Shown here piece by piece: positions 36,421 through 47,570 of a stretch of DNA of 64,000 nucleotides. The notes under the pieces were generated by a model. The model was not told where the DNA came from. It did not search any database and saw only the letters and a list, made by a program, of their open reading frames with translations. Positions within the stretch are counted from its first letter, which is position 1. Each line of letters starts with the position of its first letter. Position numbers and translations under genes: made by a program. This stretch comes from Ehretia macrophylla (lineage: Eukaryota; Streptophyta; Magnoliopsida; Boraginales; Ehretiaceae), in the NCBI GenBank assembly GCA_037974665.1, contig CM075768.1:13631001-13695000 (forward strand), read 5' to 3'.

Positions 36421-37783
36421 AATCTGAGAATGCCATCATTATGAAGCTTAAAGTCCGATTATCCCCCTTTTGACTTTTCTAAGATTTTTGACAATTGAGG
36501 ATCAGTTTGTTGTGCTTCTCTAATCCTGGATAACAACAAAGATTGAATTTGTAGACTTGCAAATTGAATGCCCGAACTTGAAGTCTTTGGTTTCCACAAA
36601 GATAACTCCCCCATGAACTCCCAATTCTTGATAATCAAACTAGCAACTGTAGCCTTTCGACACAAAGCATCAGCGACAATATTGGCTTTACCTGGTAGAT
36701 AACTAATAGTGCAGTTATAATCCTCAAGAAACTCTAACCAATGCCTCTGGCTCATATTCAACTCTTTCTGCGAGAACAGATATTTCAGACTCTTGTGATC
36801 TGTGAAAATTTTAAATTTGTTACCCCATAAGTAGTAGCGCCATTTCTTTAGTGCAAAGATGATAGCTGCAAGCTCAAGGTCATGCGTAGGATAGTTAAGT
36901 TCATAGGGTTTCAATTTTCTTGAGGCATATGCAATCACTTTTCCATTCTGATCAATGCACAGCCTAAACCCTTATTTGAAGCATCTATAGATCACAAAGT
37001 TGTCAGTTCCTTCAGGCAAAGCAAGAATTGGAGCAGTAGTTAATCTTTTCTTCAATTCCTGGAAGCTAGCCTTACATTTCTCATTCCAATCAAACATAGT
37101 CTTCTTTTGAGTAAGCTAAGTCAAAGGCCCAATAATTTTTTGAGAAATCTTCTATAATAACCTGCTAAACCCAGAAAACTACGGATCTCGGTAACAGTAT
37201 CAGGCCATTTCTATGACAATACAACCTTAATCTTTGCCGGATCAACAAAAATACCATCCTGTGAGATTATATGACCCATAAAAGCAACCTATTTAAGCCA
37301 GAATTCACACTTGTTAAATTTGGCAAACAATCTATGCTCCTGTAAAGTCTGTAACACAATATTCAAATGTTGTTCGTGCTTAACCTCTGATTTAGAATAT
37401 ACCAGAATATTATCAATAAAAATAACCACAAACTGATCCAGATACGGTCGAAATACCCTCTGCATTAAATCCATAAATACAGCGGGAGCATTAGTCAAGC
37501 CAAACGACAGCACAACAAACTCATAGTGACCATATCTTGTTCTAAAAACAGTTTTAGGTACATCGTCCTTTTGGATTCTCAACTAATAGTAACCCTGGTG
37601 TATATCAAATTTGGAGTAAACTTTTGTACCCTGTAGCTGATCAAATAGCTCTTCAATCAAAGGCAAATGATACTTGTTCTTTACTGTCACCTGATTGAGC
37701 CCCCGGTAATCAATATACAAGCAAAGGGATCTATCTTTCTTTTCAACAAATAAAACTGGTACACCCCAAGGAGACGGACTCAC
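36421..37783 (-). pseudogene. Chromovirus 'E' reverse transcriptase and RNase H
   Basis: RT reads [56 protein letters not shown] and [13 protein letters not shown]. The second catalytic Asp of the usual FIDD is Asn (codon at 37409-37411), so even a repaired frame would lack polymerase activity. RNase H follows: YASRKLKPYELNYPTHDLE, FKIFTDHKSLKYLF and YNCTISYLPGKANIVADAL. Stops and a frameshift lie at 37583, 37130-37180 and 36965. Typical gypsy order, RT then RNase H then integrase. Confidence 0.9.
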
Positions 37784-37810
37784 CTGAATAAATCCTTTCT
37801 CAAGTAAACC

Positions 37811-38480
37811 CTACAGTTGTACCTTTAACTCTTGTAGTTCAGGGGGAGCCATTCTATACGGAGTCCTAGAGATAAGAGAGGTTTCTAGCAGTAAATCAAT
37901 CACAAACTCTATCTCTCTATCAGGTGGCAAACCCGGTAACTCCTTGGGAAACACTCCCGAAAACTCTTTTACTATCAGCACCTCATTTAGTTTCAATTTG
38001 TCCCTAGGTTGATTAATTAAATAAGCAAGATAAGCCTCACAATCCTTACCCAACATTTTTGATTCTTTAATTAAGGAAATTATAGGAGTTCCAATTGATT
38101 TTCTACTTCCAACTATCTCAATTACAGGCTGGTCAGACATTTCTAGTTTCATAATCTTCTTCCTACAATCAAGTTGTGCATAGTATATTCCCAACCAATC
38201 CATCCCCAATATAATTTTAGAGTCACGAAAAGGTAGAATAATCAAATCAGCAGGAAACACGCGATCGTCAATATAAATATTGCATGCCTTACAGATAGAC
38301 TCAGTAACAAACTTCGGACCCATAGGTGTATATACCACAATCTTATGCAACAATTTATCATGTTTCGATTTAGCATTTTATGCACAAATAGGTGTGATAA
38401 ATGAATGTGTAGCCCCGGAGTCAATTAAAACTTTAATCGACTGATCATTTAGAAGAAAAGTACCTTCTACCACAGTAGTC
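37811..38480 (-). pseudogene. Chromovirus 'E' aspartic protease region
   Basis: Minus-strand text SFITPICA (from about 38405) and TVLIDSGATHSF-like residues upstream lead into GPKFVTESICKACNIYI, VFPADLIILPF and DSKIILGMDWLGIYYAQLDC. These are the RVP_2 protease landmarks of plant chromoviruses; the active-site segment (near 38425-38440, 'gactccggggct' on the minus strand) is readable as DSGA. A stop falls at about 38380. It leads on to ELPGLPPDREIEFVIDL, the linker to RT. Confidence 0.8.
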
Positions 38481-39681
38481 GTATCTGGAAGCTCCTCTAC
38501 ATCCAAAGCAAATGCTCGAGCCTGAGCTCGCTGTACCGGCACTACACCTGCTGCTCTAGTCTGACCCGTTTGCTTGGAAGTCTGCCCCTGAGGATTCTTA
38601 TATTTAGGGCAATCCTTGACTCTGTGCTGATCACTTCCACAACCCGTACACTTACCTGATTTTCTCTAGCAATTCTCCTCTGTATGACCCCTACACTGGC
38701 AGAAGCTGCACTGTTGGTTTTTCTTTGCAACAGTGCCTCCTGTAGGAGCTCTGTACGTGGAGGTAGCTGAACTACCCTATTGTGATCGTGCTACAACTCG
38801 ACCAAGATGTCCTTGATTCTGACTTTGTATAGGTCGTGCCTGAGTCTGAGTAGGTCCGGTATAACTCTGAGTCTGCCTCGGCTGCTGACTCTGACCAACT
38901 GAGTAAGTCTGCCTCTGATATCCCTGTCTCTGCGTCTAATGAGGTCGTTTACTGGGCTGACTCGACTCCCCAAACAAATCTGCCTTATGTTTCTCATATC
39001 TCGAAGCCACCCTAACTGCGGTTGCATAGTAGGATAGTCCTGAGTAGACAAGTTCAACAAAATATCGGGCCTCAGCCCCTTAACAAACCTCTGAATCCTC
39101 CTGCTCTCTGGGTGCACTAAAGTTGGTACATAACGGGATAAGCGAGTAAAAGCAGTATCATACTAATCAACTGTCATACTGCCCTGCCTCAAAGAAATAA
39201 ACTCTTCTTCCCGTCTCTCTCTGGCTGTCTCTATGATATATTTTTCTTGAAACTCTCTTACAAACTCAACCCAAGTCTGTGGTGTGGCTTCAGCTTCCCA
39301 CCTAGATTTCACAGTGTGCCACCACTACTCGGCATCCCTTTCGAGCAGAAATTCAGCACAAGCAATCTTTCTCGCATCGGTGTACTCAAGGCCAACCAGA
39401 ATTTTCTCAACCTTATTCAATCATCTCTCAGCCAAAATATCATCAGGCTCCCCAAAGAAATTAGACAGGCCATGGTACAAGAATTTCTCAAGATAGTTAC
39501 TGCTACCGCCCTATGCCCTACCTCGGTCATATCCAGGATTACCTACAGGTACATTACCTCCCTACCTGTGCAATACCTCTACAATCTGACCTATTGCAGT
39601 AGTTAACCATGCATTAATCGTCTGCTGATCCACTTCTTCCTCCGCATCATTTTGATTCCTAGTCTGATGACAAGGCCCCAT
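38481..39681 (-). pseudogene. Chromovirus 'E' gag
   Basis: A start codon at 39681 (minus) gives MGPCHQTRNQNDAEEEVDQ. It continues with FLYHGLSNFFGEPDD, RWLNKVEKILVGLEYTD, EFLLERDAE, WVEFVREFQEKY and QGSMTVD, then RRIQRFVKGLRPDI. A Gln/Arg/Ser-rich segment precedes a zinc knuckle (CQFCHC-type, near 38690). Several stops and frameshifts are present. Open frames on the plus strand here are shadows. Confidence 0.85.
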
Positions 39682-40034
39682 CTCGGATAACTGGAATGCA
39701 AAGTATTATGACAAATATATATGCATAATCCACGGATAAACCACATAAGAACAAGCTCAAATAAGTTCACATGAAATCATACAAGATCATATATAAACAC
39801 TTTAGGCACAAAGTTTCACATATGTCACTTTTCATGCTTTTCATTCTAAACTTTTCACATTCATACAGTAACACATAAAAGACATTTCATATTCTCATTT
39901 TCATGCTAGCATGTTCTTTACTAAATCAATCTTTCACTTATTCAATCAAGAAACACTTATTCACACAATTACATTTTCACATAATAGACCTATACCCCAC
40001 AGACCGAGAAACCTATCCCAGCTCATGCATTCTA

Positions 40035-40049
40035 TAAGCTCTAATACCA
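40035..40049 (-). other. Primer-binding site of chromovirus 'E'
   Basis: Minus strand TGGTATTAGAGCTTA, one base off the initiator methionine tRNA complement, 6 bases inside the 5' LTR. Confidence 0.85.
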
Positions 40050-40055
40050 CCTAGA

Positions 40056-42468
40056 TGTCACGCCCCGACCTAACCTCACGCTAAAAGTTAAGTTCGAACC
40101 CGATAAACGGACAGAATCTCCTCCGTACCATGCACAATCCAGTTACCTGTAACAGCACATAAAACCACAAATACAAAGCCACAATCTAACCCCAACTCCA
40201 ACTCCACCAATTCCCAACTTCAAGGCTGTCCGAGCCTTAAGCATGACAAAATATTATAACACACAAGCATGCATGATTCTAGTTAATAAAATTCATTCTT
40301 TTAAAACCACTTATCTTACCACTCTAATATTATCATTTGAACATTCTTATAAGTTAAGCTAGCCAAACAACTGACTTCATCATCACACAGGCATGTAACA
40401 AAATAGCAAGCAGAGTTATAAGTTATTACATGTCGCTACTACACAATCCTACTACATCAAACTATCTTTTACATGCCTTCAACTACACAAATATACATAA
40501 GCCTATAGGCTCAAAATAGAACATAATGCATTACAAGCAAGTCTTCACATAATCCAACTAGCAAACACTCCAACCTCAAGCAGTAAGCACACAGAAATCA
40601 AGGCAACTCCTCCTCTAACTGCACTTCCTCTTCACCCTCAATGACTAAGAGCTGGGGGTCAATCTCCGCACTTCCTGAAACATGTTAGCAAGGTATGAGC
40701 AACCATAATTGCTCAGTGAGGGGTATAGTCTACCGGGACGTGCTCGTGCAATGCAACAATTAAATACAAATAAAGCAGTTAAACAACTAAAGTATGAATA
40801 AACAATAAGTTACCATACATTAAAAAGGATACAATCTTTGACCCTTATGACTCCAACCATCAATCCACAAACCACGACCATGACATGTCGACATACCCAA
40901 ACACCAATGGGTACTCTGGATGTACCCAATCTTACGACTTAATACCCCCTGGTATATTCCATACCAGGCGAGCGAGGGACTAGGGTACGGGCCTAGGAAA
41001 ACCAACACTGACAAGCCCAATGCAACCTAGCGAGGCCTGTCACACCCATCCCGAACACTGAGGTTGCGCAACCATCAAGCAATACCACAAAACACAACAA
41101 TATAACAATATAACTGTAAAAACTAATAAACACACAAAACAGGAACAACAAAGTAGGCTGCCCTCCAACATGAAATTCAATATATAAACAACTCAAATAT
41201 ATTCAAATAGCATGATAGGGTAGTTTTAAGTCATTATTATCAATAAACTTCATTTTGGCACATTTTCCCTTTGTCAACTAACTCAATTTAGGCTCCTATT
41301 GAATCACAAAGCACCATCTACTTAAACCAAGTATCCTACATCCCTAAGGACACTAAAGGACACCCATTAAAGCTTTGAAAGCCCACTTTAACACAGAAGC
41401 TCGGGAAGGCCCCAAGGGTGCATTAAACTATAGCTACCCAATCCACCCTATAATTCAACACAACGAAAGCACCAAAAGTCCTTCCATGCCGAGTGGAACC
41501 CCAAATTAACTTCAACATATGCCCAGATTCACTTTACCATCGAAACCCCTTTCTAAATTTGGTTAATTTCGCGTTTTAGCAAAGTTCCGAGCAATTAAAT
41601 TACACGGGGTCATTAGACTACCCTTATTAGCATCTAAAGCACCTAATTGAAGCATTGAATCAATCTCTAAAGCACATTTTAGCAAAACCCTAAAAATTAT
41701 ACTATTCATTGTCTTCCTCAATAGCATATACAAGAAATTACCATAACCAAGCTTTAGAACTTCATAAACAAGGTCTCTGGTACATGTAAACATCATATAT
41801 CACCATCTTTAAGCATTCAATAAGCAATTACTAACAAATCTAGAAATTCAAGAAAGTTAGCAACATTTAAAAGATGCAAAATATGTGCCAAAATCCCTCA
41901 CCAAATGCGCGTAGAGGCTTGTAGGAAGGCCTAGGATGGTTTAAATGTCCTTGTACAGGCTTGAAGAAGTCAAAGGTTGAAGAAGCAAAGAACAATTTTC
42001 CTTCTTTTTCCTTATGCTTGCCGTCGACCTTCCTTGGGACAAGGAATGAATTTTTTAAATTGTTTTTGTGTCTATTGTGTGTATATGTAATGTACTAGTA
42101 TATATTGTTATGTGTATGTATTTATTTTAGGCTAAAACTTTGCATAACAAACTATAATAAGGTCCAAGGTCCATAAAAAAAAATAACTAGCCCAAAATCA
42201 AAGTTAGACATGTTTTACTATTCACACGAACCGTTAAAATATTTTCTAAACGAATGCTCTTAACGCGAAAAGCTTAAATGTTCACTTTGTTCATTCCTCA
42301 AATAGATAATATAACCTAGGAAAATTATTAATTTAGGGAAAATAAATAAATGGTTGAAAATTATAATGAATAGTAGCTCAGATTGTAACAATTAAATGTA
42401 CAGTTAAAATGCACAAATAGTGAATGCAACAATCAATAGGAAATATGGTAGTGATCTCGGGCGTCACA
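40056..42468 (-). repeat. 5' LTR of chromovirus 'E'
   Basis: 2413 bp, ends TGTCACGCCC and GGGCGTCACA, followed by TAGAT (42469-42473), the same five bases as at 32638-32642. The near-perfect match to the other LTR outside the first ~110 bp marks it as the youngest-looking insertion in the stack. Confidence 0.9.
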
Positions 42469-42728
42469 TAGATGATCTATGTCGAACTACTATATCTTTA
42501 TGTCCTTGTGTTAGGTAGCCTGGCAAAGTGAATTTGTAAAGTTGATGTATGTGTAATGGTCAGTGGATGTACTGTTGATTTTATTGTTGTTAAATGAAGT
42601 GTTGTGCAGGTTTGGTTTGACCTAAGTATAGGGGAGACTCCGTATGTTTTTCCTCGTTTTCTTGCCTTGAGGAATGGATCTGGTTGTTACTATCAAGACT
42701 TGATTCTGTGAGGAATTGGGTCGCCACA
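42469..42728 (+). repeat. Gypsy LTR 'D', part 3 (end)
   Basis: Starts with the duplicated TAGAT and ends GGGTCGCCACA. The segment 'ataggggagactccgtatg' (near 42640) matches 'ataggggaaactccgtccg' at 9505 near the end of the 5987-9617 solo LTR, placing both in related families. Confidence 0.65.
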
Positions 42729-42837
42729 GGTAAACTCTCACTTGAAACCTAAATGGTCTTGAGTTCGAGTCACCTAAGGTATAGGTGGGGAACCACTGTT
42801 GATCCCCTTTTTTTAAGAAAAAAAAAACTGGCTTTAC
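42729..42837 (+). mobile_element. SINE-like insert, right part with A-rich tail
   Basis: Contains 'tggtcttgagttcgagtc' (near 42762), close to the polymerase III B-box of tRNA-derived plant SINEs. It ends in an A-rich tail (about 42815-42827), then the target duplication AAACTGGCTTTAC. Related SINE-like phrases ('aaacttttagatgaggtgg') occur near 17320, 58240 and 58420. Confidence 0.55.
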
Positions 42838-44633
42838 TTTACTCTTTCACATAAACGTTTCTTTAAAATATTAGATTGATGCATTTTTAACATCTGTGTA
42901 CTTAATTAATAGACTGTCTTTCTCTTCGACTGGTAAGAAAACTCTTTATTTTAACATTTTTGGTAAGAATCCTGATTATTCTGGCTTACACATTTTTTGT
43001 TCTCAATGTTTTCCTTATTTAAAAACTCCCGGTATACACAAATTTTCTAAGATAACCATTCCTTGTGTATTTTTAGGTTATAGTCCTTTATACAAAGGGT
43101 ACATATGTCGTGATCCACACAGTAATCATGTCTACATATCTCGGCATATTGTTTTTAATGAAAAATATTTTCCATATTTATCGAATGAAAAAGCATTACC
43201 AACAAAATCTGATGACTTATTTATAACTAACTTTCCTAATTTCGATGAATGGTTTTCAAAAGAAAAATTAACTGATTCACCAATGATCGATACTTCCAAG
43301 CAATCATCATCTCCTAAGCCTTCTTCTTATGATGATAATCTATCTAGCTCTTCAAAATTTTATGACTTTCCAATAACAAATTCCACTTCTTCTTTATCTG
43401 AAAGTCATGATCAAAATCCTCAAACTCAAGAAAACACTATAGATCATTCTATACCTTCTCAATCACCTACTATAGAGAACTCTCATTCCTCACCAAATCT
43501 CACACCAGTTTTACCTCCTAACACTGCCACCCTTCCAATTGATAACCAATATCCTTCTTGCCCAATTCGAGTCTAATGTCCTCCTACTTATCTAAAGAAT
43601 TATGTGTGCCCATCGCTTTTAAATGATTCTTACACTGTACTTCTTATCTCTCTTGACGAACTAAAAAGCTTGAAAACAACTTTTAAGTTTAATAATTGGA
43701 GATAAGAAATGCAAGAGGAAATCAATGCCTTACATAGCAACCACACTTGGTCTCTAGTCCCTCAGATAAGAATTTGCTCTCAAAGATTTAGGTAAACTTA
43801 AATTTTTCATCGGACTTGAAGTTAAATATTTTAATGGTAGCTTTACACTCTCACAAACCAAATATGCTCGTGATCTTCTTGCCAAAGCCAAAATGCATGA
43901 AGCCTCCAAAATCAGTACCTCTATTGCTTCTAAAATCAATCCTCTTCCTGATGACCTTGAACCAACTGATCCCACTACATATCACTAATTAGGTGGCTCT
44001 TTAAATTATCTTACTTGCACTCGACCCGACCTTACACATGTTGTAAATCTTGTGTGACATTTTCAAAACCTTGCTATGAAAGATTTACGTGCAGTTAAAC
44101 GAATTTTAAATGGTCTTCATTACTTATCCCAAATTTCTTTTATTCTTAATGCTTTTTGTGATGTAAATTGAGCTGGCTGCCTTATTACAAGAAGAAACAC
44201 AATCGGCTATTGTGTGTTTCCTTGGCATCAATTGTATATCTTGGTCTTCAAAGAAACAACCTATAGTTTCTCGGTCTAGTACTGAGGCCAAATATTGATC
44301 CCTTGCTACCACCATTGCTGAGCTTACCTAGCTCTAATATCTTTTCCATGATCTTGGCATCTCTGTTGCTCGATGTCCCCTCTTTTTATGTGATAATCAA
44401 AGTTCTATTTATATGTCTCACAATCCAGTGTTTCATGCTAGAACAAAACACATAGAGATCGACTACCATTTTATTCGAGAAAAAGTCACTACCGGGGCTC
44501 TTCATCTTTGCTACTTTTCAACCACTAAACAAATTGTTGATATCTTTACTAAAGCTCTTCCTAAAGATTCATTTGTCACTTTTAGATTCAAGCTTGGCCT
44601 TTGTTCTTTGCCACTGCCAACCTTGAGGAGGGG
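42838..44633 (+). pseudogene. Copia 'B' polyprotein, end of integrase to RNase H, RT core deleted
   Basis: Resumes the integrase cut at 22534: LLFHINVSLKY, then SVYLINRLSF, CFPYLKTPGIHKF, CVFLGYSPLYKGYICRD and VYISRHIVFNEKYFPY. A Ser-rich linker follows. RT begins near 43700 (EMQEEINALHSNHTWSLVP) and jumps at about 43765 straight to FALKDLGKLKFFIGLEV, so roughly 200 residues including the YVDD site are missing. RNase H reads TRPDLTHVVNLV, GLHYLSQ, SSKKQPIVSRSSTEAKY and HARTKHIEIDYHFIREKV with several stops. A polypurine tract (TTGAGGAGGGG) precedes the LTR. Confidence 0.88.
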
Positions 44634-44941
44634 TGATAAGATTCATCTTCCTAATCAAAGCATCAATCTTGGCATTGCAAGAACAGAGCCGTTGGAGGAG
44701 AATCAAGACCCAAATCATATTTTGAAATGCAAAAATTTGTTAGGAAAAAATCATGATAGCATGATTATATGCAATATGACTAAGGAATGATATCTCATCA
44801 TCTTGTATTTACCTTAGTTACTTTGTTACCGTTGTTAGCATTGTATGTATAAATAAGGGTTGTAGTAATTGCTTTAGAGATAGAGAAATAATATTTTGCC
44901 CTTTCACTCATAATAACTCTCTCATCTAAACAATTTCTTTA
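44634..44941 (+). repeat. 3' LTR of copia 'B' (308 bp)
   Basis: Same length and about 93% the same as 20293-20600. Outside it, GAGGC (44942-44946) may pair with AAGAC (20288-20292) as a target duplication with two transitions; this is weak. Confidence 0.8.
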
Positions 44942-45440
44942 GAGGCAATGCTTATTTATACTACTAGCAGAATACTCTAGAGTTATAGAAATACTAAAAA
45001 ATTTGTCCAAGTTCATGGTTCCACAAGTTTCAAAAGTATATTAAATTAATCCCTTCTGCAAATGCCAAATACCATGAATTTTGATCTTTATTTCCAAGAT
45101 TCCAAAAATCATAGACTTACCTTGAGATTTGATTTACACATTCCAACATCCTCTTCAAATCAAAATCATCTTCACACCAAGTAGTGACCTTAATTTCTTA
45201 GATTCATTATTGGTAGTGCTTTCAAGAAATGTCTACAACTTGATTTGAAGTAATTCAATACTCAAATGAAATTATCTTCCTCTTGACACGATCTCTTAAT
45301 GCTAGCTCCTTCCATGTTGCACTAGATTTTTCGACATTTCAATTGCAAACTTGTTATCAACAAATATGATAGTGAGACTTTACTGGGGTGGATTAAGCCT
45401 TTCAACAAATTCTACAACCTTTAGCTTCACAAACTACGGA
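44942..45440 (-). pseudogene. Outer minus-strand copia: RNase H end and LTR remainder
   Basis: Read on the minus strand from 45440: ICDNKFAIEMSKNLVQHGRS, then FLESTTNNESKKLRSLLGV and RGCWNV. This is the C-terminal copia RNase H with decayed letters (usual ICDNxSAIxLAKNPVxHxRSKH and LGV...RGSV). The LTR should begin near 45130 and continue, across copia 'B', to 20292-20094. Confidence 0.65.
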
Positions 45441-46699
45441 AGCAAATACTAAATAATGTTGCGATTTTTGTATGCCCAAAAGACTACTAACACTTATGAG
45501 CATTTATTTTATCATCCTTTATATATATGTTTGTGTGTGTGTGTATTTACGAGAACCATTGATCCAATTAAGTGATTTGGGTACACAGTGGTTACGTACA
45601 TATTGCCTAAGTCATGACTACTTGAATTATAAACTTTGTTTGTAACTAAATAGTGAAGGTGGACACTTCATTATGGTATAGTGAAGCGAGACACTTCATT
45701 ATGGTATAGTAAAGTTGGACACTTCATTACGGTATAGTGAAGCTAGACACTTCGTTATGGTATAGTGAAGCTAGACACATACCTATAGTATAATGAATCT
45801 ATCCTATCATGAGATGGCATAATCGCTCTCTTGGGGATGTCTAGTTGATCATTCAAACTTATGAATAGTGATATAGCTTCTTGGGTTGTATTGGATATTA
45901 GACTTATGGGTCATTCCCTAGGTCTAGTGGTTAATCTCTAGAGGATGGTTATATTATAGATTAGAGGTTATAAAGACAAAATATAATCAAGAAGTTGATA
46001 GTATAGGTAAAAGATCTATCTTGATTATGACTATTACATGATAAAGGGGCATTTTGGTAATTTATTTTGTAAGTCAAAGATAAAGATCATTCTTGACATG
46101 GCGAGTTTTTGTTGGATATAGTGATTGTCCTAAAGTACAACCATAACTTGTTAGTAGAATGACTTATAGAGTTAAAGTAGACAAAACGCAGTTAAGGATT
46201 AACAAGGCTATTTTGAAAGCTAGGGTAGTTATGTCTTTTCGTCCCTCTTTTAGTCACTTTCTCAAAACTAGTATATTTCCTAAGTACGGTCATGAGTAGT
46301 ATGATTTGGATAAGGGACGTTGGGTTACATAAAGAGTCCTACTAGGTTAGGATTTGGACATTAAAATTTAAGGCATTATCCATTTAGTGGAATGTTTGTT
46401 TTACTGGCCAAATTATCTCCTACCTAGGATAAGATTTTGGCTATCCCCATTCCCATAGGAAGATTAAGATGTGTGACTCATAAAGATAAAGAAAGGAGGA
46501 TAGTTTGTGATAAGATTAGAGTTTTATTAACTATAGAATTATCTCTAGGTAAATTTTTTAAGGGCCATTAAATTATACTGTTAATTCTATTTGACCATCT
46601 AACATTTATTGGCTCTAAAAGATTTATTATTATTTTTAAATAGTTTCTTTCTAGTCATTTCGTTAGTTAGTTAAAAAAATTAACGGATAAAGATTCAGA
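45441..46699. repeat. Non-coding block replacing RT in the minus-strand copia
   Basis: Between RNase H (44942-45440) and the integrase-RT linker (46700 on), RT should lie here. Instead there is AT-rich non-coding DNA starting about 45446 (TGTTGCGATTTTTGTATGCC, which looks like an LTR start) with GT-dinucleotides near 45530 and a 28-bp tandem array. A solo LTR insertion plus deletion is possible; no second end is certain. Confidence 0.4.
45662..45801. repeat. 28-bp tandem repeat, five copies
   Basis: Units start at 45662, 45690, 45718, 45746 and 45774. Each begins GACACTTCATTATGGTATAG or close to it; the fifth is degenerate. Spacing is exactly 28 throughout. Confidence 0.9.
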
Positions 46700-47570
46700 T
46701 TTAAATAGCTAAAATCAAAAGAATCAAATGAAATTAAATTTTGTTTTCCTCAATGTTTTTATTCTTTTTCTTTTTTCTTTCTGGTTCTTTTGGCAGTTTC
46801 TTATTATATTCAATTTCTCTTCTTATTTATTTCTTATTTCTTCTTCCCAATCACCTACTTCTCGCTCATTCCCCTTCCTCAATATACCCACCCTTTATAT
46901 CCATTCATCTCATCCCTTATTGGTTCTTTTTTCAAGCTTTATCTTCACATAATATAACATCTATACTTATTATTTTATTTGTGAGTGCACTGTAGAATTT
47001 ATAGGCTTTTGACTCCTTGTTATAACTAACAAAAATATAGTTCTCATTATGATTATCTAGCTTTTTCATTTTCACCGCCAGTACTTGAGCATAGGCTATA
47101 CAACAAAAATCAATACGTAATTAACAGTTGGTTTCTAGCCACTCCATGCCTCTTGTGGCGTCATACATTTTAAACTTTTACTCGGATACCAATTCAACAA
47201 ATAAGTTGAGCATGCCATTGCTTCGGTCCAAAAAGACTATGGCAAACCTTTCTCTTTCAACGTAGTTCTTGTCATGTCATGATGGTGCAATTTTTCTTTC
47301 TACAATGCCATTGTGGTGTGGGTTATTTGATGTTATAAAAGACTAATTAATAACCTAATCTCTACAATAGTCTCAAGAATCATTTGACGTGTATTTTCTA
47401 CCTCTATCAAATTTAAGAATTTTTATCTCGTGAAATGCTTTAAAACTACTAAAATTAGCAGAAATTATTGATTTCTCTTTTATTTGAAATATCCATATGC
47501 ACCAAGTGTTGTGACAAATAAGCTCTCCACTATTTTTCACTGTGAAAAATAGTTCATTTTTGCTTAACAA
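46700..47570 (-). pseudogene. Outer minus-strand copia: integrase
   Basis: Minus strand from 47560: SSFKAFHEIKILKFDRGRKY (usual SDRGGEYTS), then NNPHHNGIVERK, MTRTTLKEKGLP, FWTEAMACSTYLLN, PSKSLKCMTPQEAWSG and finally KMKKLDNHNENYIFVSYN with SKAYKFYSALTNK. Frame changes and stops are frequent. The DDE second Asp and Glu positions are still legible. Confidence 0.78.

Noticed and set aside
39247-39606. 119-codon plus-strand frame
   Set aside because: Antisense to the chromovirus gag, which explains the region better.
45662-45801. Regular repeat that might suggest a CRISPR array
   Set aside because: Units are contiguous with no spacers, in plant DNA; it is a simple tandem repeat.
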